64,000 nucleotides of DNA, from NCBI GenBank assembly GCA_001972305.1, contig BDDD01001950.1, positions 23,307 to 87,306 on the forward strand, read 5' to 3'. Below the pieces are notes generated by a model that was given only the letters and a program-made list of their open reading frames with translations, did not search any database and was not told the origin of the DNA. Position numbers and translations under genes: made by a program. The stretch is from Cephalotus follicularis. Its lineage: Eukaryota > Streptophyta > Magnoliopsida > Oxalidales > Cephalotaceae. Position 1 is the stretch's first letter. Every line of letters begins with the position of its first letter. Positions 24,357-37,608 of the stretch are shown one piece after another.

Positions 24357-25189
24357 TGTCACGCCCCGAACTGCGAAGGCGAACCCCACGATCCGACGCG
24401 TGAGATACCATTCGTTCAGTCATTCACCATAATATTCGTCATACTCGATAAGTGCTATATATAAAAGCCTTTGAACAATCAAACAACATCATCGGAATAC
24501 TCAATTCAAATAAAAACTAACTCTCAAAATATCCCGAAAATCGGGCATGATGTATTCGTTTATCGAACTTAACCCACTGTAAAGAAAAACTCAGTTTATA
24601 TATCTCCACACTCCCGAAGGAGGAATCAACAGTTTATATACATATGGGGCTCAGCCCTCAGCAATCACAACTTAACTCAGTATCATATCATTCTAATGCC
24701 TCAAAAGATGGGCGTTTCCCTGTTTAATACATCAACACATATATCATAAGCACTGCCACATGTTGGCAGGTCGATAGCTGAAATAAAACATCTCTCTATT
24801 GTGTCTTTTGAGTGTCTCTTATACATCCCAAGTCTTATACATCCGTATAATCAGATATAATTACAAGGCCTTTTATACGTCTCATGTAAGTAAACCATAA
24901 ACATTACCATAAATAAGATCATATACAATATGGCAAACCAAAATATGCTACAGAGAATCCATCCATCTCAGCCTGTCTCATTTAATACAATTCATATAAG
25001 TAAATCCATAATATGATCATAACAAAACCATATACAATAACAATACAATCCCAACACCACAACTATCCAAGATCCATCTGAAGGGTCCATCCATCTCGAT
25101 CCATTTCACTGTGATCCATCACCTGGGTCTGAGCCTGACCCATTCCGCACACAGGGGAAATGGGTCAGCGACATAATGTCGTATAGGGA

Positions 25190-26060
25190 ATACTATGGGC
25201 TATGTATGCAACAGTTATAACAGTATGCAATGTATGCATCAATACAGTAGTGTGACCGTGTAACAGTATGCTGTGTAACGGTACAGTGGCAGTACAGTGC
25301 ACAGTGAACAGTGAACAATGTATAGTAATAGTGGCAGTGGTAGTAACAGTAATAGTGCAATGCAGTATATCAGTGTACAGTTGCGGACAGCTTCGATATA
25401 CTAACCATCCCTAAGCGGGGTATGTCTAGCTAGTCCTAATCACATAAAGGCTATAAGCTTGCAGACACTCAGTAAACAGTCAGTAACAGTACATGGGAAC
25501 AAACAGTTGTAGGGTCAAGTACTTCTCTACCACTCCGGCTCGAGATAGTACCCCCATCGACTAAACACAACCCTCCCGTGTTATAGTCGTATGGAGCATA
25601 GGATAACACTGGCCACGAAAACAGTACAGTGGTTCTAGACCCGAAGGGTACTAACCAGTAACAGTAACAGTAGTGCTAGACCCGAAGGGTACTAGCCAGT
25701 AACAGTAACAGTGGAGCTCTCAGTAACAGTAACAGTATCAGTAACAGTAATTGTATCCATCCCTCAGGCGGTGACTCCCGTAGGTCACAAAAAAAGGAGG
25801 ATTGACAGTGATGAGTGGCCAAACACCCATAATACTTCATGACGGAAATGAAGATTATGAATGGGTTATCCCGTACAGTCTCAACAATAACAGTAAAGTG
25901 TAATCATACAGTAGTCACACCCAGTAACGGTAACAGTAATAGTAAACAGTAGAAATGATAGGGACCTAAAGGACCAATGTGATCCATATCCGTCAATACA
26001 GTTGTAAAACAGTTTTCAATACAGCATCAGTAACAGTTCAATAACAGTTGGTTGGTCCCT
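25190..26060. repeat. Degenerate AACAGT-rich simple repeat
   Basis: AGTAACAGT and close variants (AGTAATAGT, GGCAGTA) recur dozens of times. A 41-bp local tandem duplication containing CTAGACCCGAAGGGTACTA begins at 25635 and 25676. Confidence 0.85.
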
Positions 26061-26347
26061 ATCGAGTTTGTAAAACAATGGAGAGGAAGTCCAATGAGAT
26101 CATCTGCGTCCAAATGTCCCAAAGGAGCTATCCTAACCATTCTGGAAAATCGTTTGTATAAAACTCTTTTGTTGCACTTTCTTCAAGAATCACCTTGAAA
26201 ACTTGATTCAAAGCTCTAACAGTGTTAGAAGATGATCCACGTAGGATACTAGGCCTTAGAGAGGCTTCCTATGGAATCAATTTAAAAGAGAAACGGTTTG
26301 AATTTGAAAACAACGAGAAACGGTGCCATTTTGCAAAACAGGGCACT

Positions 26348-26510
26348 AAGCGTCGACTAGTTTAGTTTAAAAGCGTAAAGTGTCGACTATTCAGTTTAAC
26401 ACACAAAAGAGTCGACGGTTTTAGAAAGTATAGTATGAAACATCGACTACTCAGTTTAAAAGCATGAAAGCGTCGACGGGTCAGTTTTGAAAGCAGTAAA
26501 GTGTCGACGG
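26348..26510. repeat. Cluster of GTCGAC/ATCGAC motifs (solo LTR)
   Basis: Six copies are seen: AGCGTCGACTAG, GTGTCGACTATT, GAGTCGACGGTT, ACATCGACTACT, GCGTCGACGGGT and GTGTCGACGGTT, about 25-45 bp apart and often followed by CAGTTT or AGTTTA. The core is shared with the clusters in the other elements, while the flanks differ. Confidence 0.82.
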
Positions 26511-29500
26511 TTTTATTAGAAACAACAGTTCACAAAGCAGTTCGCAAATCAAAGGAACTATGTCCGAAATCCATGAAATCAGTTTTAGTTTAGTATAAAC
26601 AGTTTCTAAATCAATACCCCGTTCCCACTCGGTGCAACAACCAGTAACCGCAGTAAAACAGTAACAGTTCACACAGTAACTACAGAAGTCAATCAACACT
26701 CAGTGACAGTAATACAGTAACAATCCACATAGTTCATTGAAATGCATGAATGCAGTGCAAATAGTATAACCTACCAGTTGAAGCGGTAACAACAGTTGCG
26801 CTTACTATTCCAGGGATTCTGTAGCAGAACCGACGAACCGTCAGCTCCTCCAAGCTTGAACCGGCTATCGAATCGCCATCGCTTGGGAACCTCCTATCGT
26901 TGATCACTTCATTCACCCTGCATATACAACATGTTTCCGTTACACTCTACGCACGGAAACCAAGCACAGTCGCCATCGGAGCTTCGGCCAGTTCTCGGCC
27001 ACTTACTTAGCTCCAACGACACCCATAACCATACTCCACATTGGTCGATCAATTCATATCCGTTGGAGACTCAGCGTCGAGCGCCGTGTCGCAGGCGACT
27101 GCGAGTCGACTCACTGAGTCAACTCGCCGGTCAACCACAACTCCGGTCACCACCCGAAAACACCACACAATCATCAGTTTGAGGCGTCACAGCCAGAGAC
27201 TCGCTGAGACTCGCCAAGGAACCAGCGGTCACGGCCGGCAATGAGTTCGACTCACTGAGTCAACTCGCCAGACTTCAACAGCTCCGATCAACACTCAAAA
27301 TGCCATAACCGATATCAAAATCCTTCAATCAAGCCACTGGAGGTCGTAACTCGCCTTGACTCGGCGTGAAACGCCGTGTCTCAGGCGACAGCGAGTCGAG
27401 GCGACTCAGCTGACTCAGTCGGCACAAAACGACGATTTACGCCAGAAAAACGCTTAAACCGTCATCACCGTGGGTAGAGCTAGTCTCCTGGACAAGGACC
27501 GACTCTAACCACTGCGATAGCAGCGGCGAAAACGGGGTCGACAGCGACCCTCGGGTGATAGAAAAAAAAAAGAAGAAAAGAGGGAGAAGGAGGAGGAGGA
27601 AAATAGCTTACCATTGGCAACGTCGACTCCGTCCGACGAGCTCTCCTTTCCCGGCGTCGCGCCACGCCGGTGTGTCCTCTTTCTCCTCCTGCCCGCCCAC
27701 ACTGTACCTTCTCTCCCTTTCTCCATTATCACGAGCCTGACGAGTTTTAAGAGTAATGAGCCGCCTTTGTCTTTTGCTAGATAATTATTGGTGTTTGGGT
27801 CCCATATGCCACAAAGTGTCTTTTCTCCCTCACTTATTCAATGATGCTTGGTTGCAATAATTCATAAAAGAATTATACCATACATTCCAATGCAACTCAA
27901 TAATATAACATGTGTAAAAATACCACTTCACAATATCATTTATCGTAAACAATTACAATTTTTTTTTCGGGGGCTTACACATATACTAGAATCGATTCAT
28001 ACGCCTCTATCACATAGCGGATCCATAAATTCACCTCATGCGATTTATTCATAACACTTAGAGACGCCGTAGACTAATCACACCGCTACGGAAGTGTCAC
28101 GTCCCCGTGCCAGGCACACGACGTGCCTATGGTACGCCCCATAGGTGGGTACAATACTCAGTACTTAATCATTTAGAAAACATTGATTTATCGAAATCAA
28201 TTTAAAACACATAAAATATGCTTTCACAAAACATATTCGCAAATCGTTCACCAATGATATCATAACATACATTTCATAATCGGAAATCAACTCATTTATT
28301 TCCACCATAAAAGAGATGATCATAACATAAGATATCATAACGTATCATAGCATAAAAATAAAGTCAGGAACATTTAAATTCATAAAATGTCAAAAACCGA
28401 CTTTATTTTCGAAACATGTCAAAACCATAAAACATTTCCAAGTTCATAAATGAAGAAGCATAGCATAAAGCAAAACTGTTTTCAATTCGAAAATCAGATA
28501 GCCAAGGAAACGATAGAAATCCGTACATATCCATTAGGCAATAAAACGGGTTTTATTCAATTAAAAACCGATCGATGATAACCAAGAAAGGGAATCCATA
28601 CCAAATACAGAATCTGAAATTATCTCAAATAAAATGAGAAGGAGAGCCAAGAAAGGGAATCCATACAAAATACAGAATCTGAAATTATCTCCAATAAAAT
28701 CAGAAGGATATCAAAGAAAGAAGGACATCCGTACTTCATTTACTAAAACAGAACCGAATTTATCACAACAATACCGAAGGAGATATCAAGGAATGAAACA
28801 TACGTACAAAAACATAACCGACTTTATTCAAATAAAATCGAACGGAGTATCCAAGAACAAAAGAATAATCCGTACATTAATCATAAAACCGAATTCATTT
28901 AAACAAAACCGACAGAGAAATCAAAAGCAAAGAGAATCTGTAAAATAATGAAAGATAAAGCTGAAATTTATTCCTTAACAAACCAGTAGGAGGGTATCAA
29001 AGAAAGAGTTATCCGTACGTTATTCATAAAGTAAAACTAACTGTTTTACTCTAATAAAATCAGTAGGAGCGCCAAAGAAAGAATGATCCGTACCTCATGC
29101 GATCACTAAATCAACCTCAAGAATATGCATCGAGACTTCCTAGACCACTCATCGGTTGTTGCAAATATCTAACAGAAATAAAATCGTTCTCATAAGGACT
29201 TGAAATAAAATCAGACCTCAACTCAAGACACTAATCATGACCATATAGAATAACAATAGGTTTGCTAAGTCCAATTCGCATAAGTCTCATCTAAGCATAT
29301 TTTCGAATTCGCTAAGGTAAGTCCAATTTATCCAATTCTCGCTTAGCCTAGCCAAAAGCAAAACAAACCAAAAAATAGGCAGTCCACAAGGCTAATGCCA
29401 AAACCCGCTTAGCCTAGCCAAAAGCAAAACAAACCGAAAAATAGGCAGTCCACAAACCGAAAAAAATCGACAGCCCAAACGAAACAGATCGAAAAGCCCG

Positions 29501-32500
29501 AAAATTCTATACGAAAAAACGGGATATTACACTTGGCCTCCGGAAGGCCAAATTCCCTTCTTATGCTCCTTGGTAAAGAGTTTTTCATGAGAAATCCTTA
29601 AATTCGTTCCTAAGTGCCAAAAATGAGGTCATGGCTTCTAGAAGGATAAATAAAATTCTTATTCACCAAGGGTGAAGTGTTTGAGTTAAGGAATTGTCAA
29701 ATTGACATCCTAAGTGCCAAACATTAGGCTCCTGGCTTCCAGGAGGTCAAATTCCCTTCTTATGCACCTTGGTAAAGAGTTTGTTATAAGAAATGCTTAA
29801 ATTCGTTCCTAAGTGCCAAAAATGAGGCCATGGCTTCACGAAGGCTAAACAAAATTCTTATGTGCCAAAGGTGAAGTGTTTGACTGAATGAAGGCTTAAG
29901 TTGACTTTCTAGACACCAAAGATGAGTCCTTTGGTCTCTAGCAGGCTGAATCACTTATATGTGCAATGGTTTGAGTGACTGACTTAACGAAGGCACATAT
30001 TTCCTTCCTATGTGCAAAACATATGGACCTTGGCTCCTGGAAGGCCAAATGACTTTCATATGTGCTAAGGGTGAAGTGTTTGAGTTAAGGAATGGTGAAA
30101 TTTCTATCGTAAGTGCCAAACATGAGGCTGTTGCCTCCCAGAAGGTGAAATACCCTTCTTATGTGCCTTGGTAAAGAGTTTGACTTAAGAAATACTGAAA
30201 ATGCCTTCTTGAGCGCAAAAAATAAGGACATGGCTCCCAGAAGGCCAAATGACATTCTTATGTGCCACAGGTGAAGTGTTTGACTGAATGAAAGTTTAAA
30301 TTGACTTTGTAGATACCAACGATGAGTCATTTGGTCTCTAGCAGGTCGAATCCCTTATATGTGCCACGGTATAAGTCTTTGACTTAACACCGGAACATAT
30401 TACCTTCGTAAGTGTAAAATATAAGGACCTTGGTTCCTGGAAGGCCATATGACCTTCATATTTGCCAAGGGTTAAGTTTTTGAGTTAAGGAATTATCAAA
30501 TTGCCATCCTAAATGCCAAACATTAGTATCTTGTCTTTCGGGAGGCCAAATGCCCTTCTTTTGTGCCCTGGTAAAGACTTTGACTTAATAAATGCTTAAA
30601 TTGCCTTTGTAAGTGCCAAAAATGACATCACACCATTCAAAAGGCTAAATGATGTTCTTATGTGCCAAATGTGAAGTGTTTGATTGAATGAAGGCTTAAA
30701 TTGACTTTATTGATACCAAACACGAGTCCTTTGACCTCTAGTCGGTGAAATCACTTATATGTGCCACGGTTTAAGTGTTTGACTTAACGAGGGTACATAT
30801 TACCTTCCTAAGTGCAAAACATAAGGATCGTGGCTCTTCGAATGCCAAATGATCTTCATATATGCTAAGGGTCAAGTGTTTGAGTTAAGGAATGGTCAAA
30901 TTGCCATCATAAGTGCCAAACATGAGTCGCTCACCTTCCGGAAGGTCAAATGCCCTTCTTATGTGCATTGGTAAAGAGTTTGACTGAAGAAATGCTTAAA
31001 ATGCCTTGCTATCTGCCCAAACTGAGGCCATGGTCCTAGAAGGGTAAATGACCTTCTTATGTACCACGGGTGAAGTGTTTAACTAATTGAAAGCTTAAGC
31101 TGACTTTCTAGACACCAAAGATGAGTCCTTTGGTCTCTAGCAAGCCGAATAACTTATTTGTGACATGGATGAAGTGTTTGACTTAATTAAGGCACATATT
31201 TCCTTCATAAGTGTAAAACATAAGGACCTTGGCTCCTGAAGGCCAAATGACTTTCATATGTGCTAAGGGTTAAGTGTTTGAGTTACGGAATGGTCAAATT
31301 ACCATCCTAAGTGCTAAACATGAGGCTCTTGGCTTCCGAGAGGCTAAATGCCCTTCTTTTGTGACTTGGTAAAGAGTTTGACTGAAGAAATGCTTAAATT
31401 GCCTTCCTAAGTGCCAAAAGAGAGGTCATGGCTTTCACAATGCTAAATGACTTCTTATGTGTCAATGGTGAAGTGTTTCACTAAATGAAGGCTTAAATTG
31501 ACTTTGTAGACAACAAACCTAAGTTCTTTGGCCTCTAGCTAGCCAAATCACTTATTTGCGACACGGTTTAAGAGTTTGACGTAACGAAGGCACATATTTC
31601 CTTCGTAAGTGCAAAACATAAGGACCTTCATTCCTGGAAGGCCAAATGACCTTCATATGTGCCAAGGGTGAAGTTTTTGAGTTAAGGAATGATCAAATTG
31701 CCATCCTAAGTACCAAACATGAGGCTCTCGGCTTCCAGGAGGCCAAATGCCCTACTTATGTGCCTTGGTAAAGAATTTGATTGAGGAAATACTGAAATTG
31801 CCTTCCTAAGTACCAAAAATGAGGTCATGACTCCTGGAAGGCTAAATGACGTTCTTATGAGCCAATGGTGAAGTGTTTGACTGAATGAAGGCTTAAATTG
31901 ACTTTCGAGACACCAAACATGAGTCCTTTGGCCTCTAGCAGATCAAATCAATTATATGTGCCATGGTCAAAATGTTCCACTTAACGAAAGCGTATATTTC
32001 CTTCGAAAGAGTAAAATATAAGGACCTTGGCTCCTAGAAGGCCAAATGACTTTCATATGGGCCAAGAGTGAAGTGTTTGAGTTGAGGGATGGTCAAATTG
32101 CAATTCTAAGTGCCAAACATGAGGCTCTTGGCTTCCGGGTGGACAAATGCCATTCTCGTGTGCTTTGGTAAAGAGTTTGACTTAAGAAATGCTTAAATTG
32201 TCTTTCTAAGTGCCAAAAATGTGGCCATGGCTTCAAAAAGGTGAAATGACCTTTTTATGCTCCAAGGGTGAAGTGTTTGACTGGATGAAGGCCAAATCAC
32301 TTATACGTGCAACGGTTTAAGTGTTTGACTTAACGAAGGCACATATTTCCTTCATAAGTGCAAAACATAAGGACCTTGGCTCTTGGAAGGCCAAATGACT
32401 TTCATATGTGCTAATGGTGAAGTGTTTGAGTTAAGGAATGGTCAAATTTCCATCCTAAGTGCAAACATTAGGCTCTTGCCTCCTGGAAGGTCAAATGCCC

Positions 32501-34715
32501 TTCTTATGTGCCTTGGTAAAGAGTTTGACTTAAGAAATGCTGAAAATGCCTTCCTGAGTGCCAAAAATAAGGCCATCACTCCCAGAAGGCCAAATGACCT
32601 TCTTATATTCCATAGGTGAAGTGTTTGACTAAATGAAAGTTTAAATTGACTTTCTAGATACCAAAGATGAGTCCTTTGGTCTCTAACAGGCCGAATTACT
32701 TATATGTGCCACGGTATAAGTGTTTCACTTAATGCAGGAACATATTACCTTCGTAAGTGTCAAATATAAGGTCCTTGGTTCCTGGAAGGCCATATGACCT
32801 TCATATGTGCCAAGGGTGAAGTTTTTGTGAAGGAATTATCAAATTGCCATCCTAAATGCAAAACATTTGTATCTTTTCTTTCGGGAGGCCAAATGCCCTT
32901 CTTATGTGCCTCGGTAAACACTTTGACTTAAGAAATGCTTAAATTGCCTCTGTAAGTGCCAAAAATGACATCATGACTTCCAGAAGGCTAAATGATATTC
33001 TTATATGCCGATGGTGCAGTGTTTCACTGAATGAAGGCTTAAATTGACTTTCTTGGCACTAAACATGAGTCCTTTGGCCTCTAGTCGGTGAAATCATTTA
33101 TATGTGCCACGGTTTAAGTGTTTGACTTAACGAGGGGACATATTACATTCCTAAGTGCAAAAACATAAGAGCCTTCCTAGAAGGCCAAATGATCTTCATA
33201 TGTGCTAAGGGTAAAGTGTTTTAGTTAAGTAATGGTCAAATTGCCGTCATAAGCACCAAACATGAGTCTCTTACCTTCCGGAAGGTCAAATGCCCTTCCT
33301 ATGTGCCTTCGTAAAGACTTTGACTGATGAAATGCTTAAAATGCCTTCCTATGTGCCACGAGTGATTTGACTTAGTGTTTGACTTAACGAAGGCACATAT
33401 TTCTTTCCTAAGTGTAAAACAAAAGGTCCTTGACTCTTGAAGGCCAAATGACTTTCATATGTGCCAAGGGTTAAGTGTTTGAGTTACAAAATGGTGAAAT
33501 TACCATCCTAAGTGCTAAACATGAGGCTCTTGGCTTCCGAGAGGCCAAATGCCATTCTTATTTGCCTTGGTAAAGAGTTTAACTGAAGAAATGCTTAAAT
33601 TTCCTTCCTGAGTGCCAAAAGAGACGTAATGGCCTCCACAACGCTAAATGAACTTCTTATGTGTAAATGGTGAAGTGCTTCACTGAATGAAGGCTTAAAT
33701 TGACTTTCTAGGCAACAAACATAAGTCCTTTGGCCTCTAGCTAGCCGAATCACTTATTTGTGATACAGTTTAAGTGTTTGACTTAATAAAGGCAAATATT
33801 TCCTTCTTTAGTGCAAAACATAAGGACCTTGGTTCCTGGAAGGCCAAATGACCTTCATATGTGCCAAGGGTGAAGTTTTTCAGTTAAGGAATGATCAAAT
33901 TGCCATCCTAAGTGCCAAACATGAGGCTCTTAGCTGCCGGGAGGCCAAATGCCCTTCTTGTGTGCCTTGGTAAAGACTTTCATTGAGGAAATACTTAAAT
34001 TGCCTTCCTATGTACCAAAAATGAGGTCATGACTTCCGGAAGGCTAAATGACGTTCTTATGTGCCAATGGTGAAGTGTTTGACTGAATGAAGGCTTAAAT
34101 TGACTTTCTAGAAACCAAACATGAGTCCTTTGGCCTCTAGCAGATGAAATCACTTATATGTGCCACGGTTTAAATGTTTCACTTAACGAAAGCACATATT
34201 TCCTTCAAAAGAGGAAAACATGAGGGCCTTGGCTCCTATAAGGCCAAATGACTTTCGCATGTGCCAAGGGTGAAGTGTTTGAGTTAAGGGATGGTCAAAT
34301 TGCCATCCTAAGTGCCAAACATGAGGCACTTGGCATCCGGGTGGGCAAATTCCCTTCTTATGTGCATTGGTAAAGGGTTTGACATAAGAAATGCTTAAAT
34401 TGCCTTCCTAAGTGCCAAAAATGTGTCCATGGCTTCCAAAAGGCTAAATGACCTTTTTATGTGACAAGGGTGAAGTGTTTGACTGGATGAAGGGTTAATT
34501 TGACTTTCTAGACATGAAAGACCTGTTCTTTGGTCTCCAGAAGGAAAAATCACTTATAAGTGCCACGATTGAAGTGTTTGACTTAACGAAGGGACATATC
34601 TCCTTCCTATGTACAAAACATAAGGAGCTTGGCTCCTGGAAGGCCAACTGACTTTCATATATGCCAAGGGTGAATTGTTTTAGTTAAGAAATTGTCAAAT
34701 TGACATCCTAAGTGC

Positions 34716-35680
34716 CAGACATTAGGCTCCTGGCTTCCAGGAGGCCAAATGCCCTTCTTATGCACCTTGGTAAAGAGTTTGTTATAAGAAATGCTTAAAT
34801 TCGTTCCTAAGTGCCAAAAATGAGACCATGGGTTCTAGAAGGCTAAACAAAATTCTTATACGCGAAGGGTGAAGTGTTTGACTGAATGATGGCTTAAATT
34901 AACTTTCTAGACACGAAAGATGAGTCCTTTGGTCTCTAGCAGGCCAAATGACTTATATGTGCAATTGTTTAAGTGTTTGACTTAGTGAAGGCACGTATTT
35001 CCTTCCTAAGGTCAAAACAGAAGGACCTTGGCTCCTGGAAGGCCAAATGACTTTCATATGTGCTCAGGGTGAAGTGTTTAAGTTAAGGAATTGTCAAATT
35101 TCCATCATAAGTGTCAAACATAAGGCTCTTGTCTCTCGGAAGGTCAAATGCCCTTCTTATGTGCCTTGGTAAAGAGTTTGACTTAAGAAATGCTAAAAAT
35201 ACCTTCCCGAGTGCCAAAAATAAGGCCATCGCTCCCAGAAGGAAAAATGAACTTCTTATATGCCACGAGTGAAGTGTTTGACTGATTGAAAGTTTAAATT
35301 GTCTTTCTAGATACCAAAGATGAGTCCTTTGGTCTCTAGTAGGCCGAATCACTTATACGTGCCACGGTATAAGTGTTTGACTTAACGCAGGAACATATTA
35401 CCTTCGTAAGTGTAAAATATAAGGACTTTGGTTCTTGGAAGGCCGTATGACCTTCATATGTGCCAAGGGTAATGTTTTTGAGTGAAGGAATTATCAAATT
35501 GCCATCCTAAGTGCCAAACACTAGTATCTTGTCTTTCGGGAGGCCAAATGCCCTTCTTATGTGCTCTGGTAAAGTCTTTGACTTAAGAAATGCTTAAATT
35601 CCCTTCGTATGTGCCAAAAATGACATCATGCCTTCCAGAAGGCTAAATGATCTGCTTATTTGAAAATGGTGAAGTGTTTG
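34716..35680. repeat. Tandem duplication copy a, left part (continues at 38433-38550)
   Basis: The copy starts CAGACATTAGGCTCC and shares diagnostic variants with copy b, including CACGTATTTCCTTCC and AAGGTCAAAACA in the D subunit and TATGCACCTTGG in A. It is split by the solo LTR. Its two parts (965 + 118 bp) sum to 1083 bp, the length of copy b. Confidence 0.87.
35676..35680. repeat. Target-site duplication, left (GTTTG)
   Basis: GTTTG occurs immediately before TGTAACGCCC (35681) and immediately after GGGTGTGACA (38428-38432). Joining across it restores GAAGTGTTTGACTGAATG, a normal B/C subunit boundary. Confidence 0.93.
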
Positions 35681-35850
35681 TGTAACGCCCGGTATTTTCC
35701 TGAATGTAATATTTCCATTTATGATGTAATCCTTAAACTTGATTTAATGAGAATGTCGAGTTTTGAACTCAAAAGATGCTTACAAACCCTACTTATGACT
35801 TTGGAAATGGAATGTGTGTTATAAAGCTTGAAACGACACTGTTTTGACAT

Positions 35851-36003
35851 AAAGACATCGACGTCTTTTGGAAAGACGTCGACGCCTATTGGAACCAGGG
35901 TACACATGAATGAAGGGACATGCGCGTCGACATGGAGAGAAGGCATCGACACCTTCCTATAAAAGAGAAAAGACATCGACGTCTAATGAAAGACGTCGAC
36001 GCC
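35851..36003. repeat. RTCGAC motif cluster (solo LTR, proximal)
   Basis: Six copies occur: GACATCGACGTCTTTTGG, AGACGTCGACGCC, GCGCGTCGACATGG, GGCATCGACACC, GACATCGACGTC and GACGTCGACGCC. The pairs are spaced by roughly 15-20 bp. Confidence 0.84.
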
Positions 36004-36749
36004 TTTGTAAGAATGGCCAGCGCGTTCTTCGTCGGCAGAATAACATGCAAGGGGAATTGTTTAAAGGCTTTACCTAATGCCTTTTCAAGTGCGTTTCGAT
36101 GTGTTGAGCATGTTTGTGTGCTGACCAGGAGCACTAAAACCTACCCTCACATGGAACATGCAAGGATTTATGCCATCCTAGCATGCAACCTGCAAAAGGG
36201 AGATTAGAAAACAAAAGAAATGCAGGAAACCTGGAAGTGGGAGAGATCTCAGGGCTGACCTGTTAAATGACAGAAGAAGGGTGTTAGGTGGGAGAAATCT
36301 GCATAAGAACGACCCTCCCCACCTATCTCTCTCATTTTATAACACCAGAATAAAACAGTGAATGTGTGTGTGTCATTGTTGAGCAAGGGAGCTTGGAGGT
36401 TGCACACCAACTGCTAGGACGAACCAGGGAGCTTCCAAGCCATACCTGGGGACTCAAGTGACTTCGTGGAATACTAAAAGAGGTGGACTTTCTGGTTCCT
36501 AACTTGGAACATTAAGGTAGGGGAAAGTGATGGATTTATATATGCATTTTGAGTTCTAAGTTAATAAATAGCATGATGAATTGCATGTTATTGACTGGAT
36601 TGTGATTCTGGACTTGTTGAAGTGTTACTGTTCTGCACTGAGATTATTATGCATGTATGGTTACATGAATACATGTGTTGCTGGTGTAAAAGATTGATTT
36701 AGAAATGGCTTGGTGTGTTGAAATCGTGGAAAACACGTTCTGGGTTGCA

Positions 36750-37132
36750 AAGACATCGACGTCTTTTGTAAAGACATCGACTCCTTTTCTGGGAAATTGT
36801 ATGAACTGTGATGTTCATTCCAGATGGCCATTTTAGCCACATGGAATCGCCTGTTTAGTTTCAATTTGATGTCATGGTTGTGTACCTATTAACCAGTAGC
36901 ATACCTTATACGTTTATGGAGTGAGATTCGTTGTTATGAGGGATTAAAAGGTTGGATTTTACCCTCTAGAACCAAGGCTGCGAGCTGATACTCTCTGGTA
37001 TGAAAAAGACATCGACGTCTTTGTAAAAGACATCGACGTCTTTGGGTCGAATACGCCTGGAAACATTTGTACACAGGGTTGACGCTTTAGGCTAAAACAC
37101 ATCGACGCCTTAAGGAATGACATCGATGTCTT
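36750..37132. repeat. RTCGAC motif pairs (solo LTR, middle)
   Basis: Three separated pairs lie near 36750-36788, 37008-37042 and 37098-37132. Each pair is two motifs about 20 bp apart, for example GACATCGACGTCTTTGTAAA followed by another GACATCGACGTC. Confidence 0.8.
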
Positions 37133-37608
37133 TCCTCCTGGACAGTAGAATTTCGCACGAATGAGAACCGTTAGACCCGAAATGAACCTAGATGCATTCT
37201 GAGCATATGTTGCATTGTTACTGTGATTTGCATTATGGTTGCTTTCCTAAAAGTATTAAACCATTTTGAAAACCTCGCATGATTATTATGATCATTTGGG
37301 TACGAAAATGTATAATTGTCAACACATGAATTTATATATTTTCAAAAAGTTTGGGGAAGTATTTCCAATGACAGAGAACTGTTTTAAAGGTTTGATTATG
37401 AAACCAAATGTAATTTGCGAAAATGTATAATTTATGACTGTATATATTTTCGAAATGATTGGGGAAGTATTTCCAAAGACAGAGAAATGCATTGTTTTAA
37501 GTTTAAAACTTATTACAACTTGTGAACGGAAAAGTATATTTTAAACAAATATAGTTGATCAAGTAATTATATGTAATTGCTTGACTTGTACTGTGAAATG
37601 CTGTGCTT

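Larger units (their letters stand above)
24357..27979 (-). mobile_element. Solo LTR of a second family, 3.6 kb, nested in the right LTR
   Basis: The insertion starts TGTCACGCCCCGAAC, ends TCGGGGGCTTACA and has a 5-bp target duplication. It contains no primer site, polypurine tract or coding sequence, so I read it as a solo LTR left by LTR-LTR recombination. By analogy with its neighbours (TGTAA... start, ...GGGGCGTGACA end) it is probably minus strand. Inside are an AACAGT-rich stretch (25190-26060), a motif cluster (26348-26510) and a GC-rich part (26930-27740) with repeated GACTCACTGAGTCAACTCG strings and a purine-rich tract (27559-27603). The small open frames in the GC-rich part look like low-complexity translation. 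Confidence 0.85.
19119..29531 (-). mobile_element. LTR retrotransposon, Ty3/gypsy Tekay-like, non-autonomous, minus strand
   Basis: The element has TG...CA termini, a 5-bp target duplication, a left LTR (19119-21479), an internal region of 1855 bp and a right LTR (23335-29531) interrupted by a solo LTR. The polypurine tract lies beside the left LTR and the primer site beside the right LTR, so it reads right to left. A minus-strand stretch upstream of the polypurine tract, TTTCGGGATGAAATC, resembles the TTCGnGGACGAAAT block found at that place in Tekay/Del chromoviruses. No gag-pol coding sequence remains and the internal region is far too short for it. The element therefore depended on proteins of a relative, or lost its own. 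Confidence 0.9.
23335..29531 (-). repeat. Right LTR (5' LTR in element orientation), split by a nested insertion
   Basis: The two parts, 23335-24356 and 27985-29531, join into an LTR of about 2.57 kb once the nested solo LTR and one CATAT copy are removed. It starts TGTAACACCCCCGATTC and ends GGGATATTACA, like its mate. It holds extra sequence in its distal part (around 28690-29330), including degenerate repeats of ATAAAATC(A/G)GNAGGA with AAGAAAG(G/A). Confidence 0.88.
29532..35680. repeat. Satellite array, block 3
   Basis: The ABCD satellite resumes with the target duplication CTTGG inside an A subunit, collinear with about 12523 of the higher-order repeat. Irregularities: a B subunit is followed directly by A (29605 to 29804, C and D missing); a C subunit loses its middle at about 32290; and a rearranged join lies at 33340-33385 (CACGAGTGATTTGACTTAGT). 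The block ends at GAAGTGTTTG, the target site of the solo LTR at 35681. Confidence 0.95.

Noticed and set aside
27480-27740. Arg- and Ser-rich open frames on both strands in the GC-rich part of the solo LTR.
   Set aside because: They arise from a purine-rich low-complexity tract (27559-27603) and CG-rich sequence. No start context or domain supports coding.
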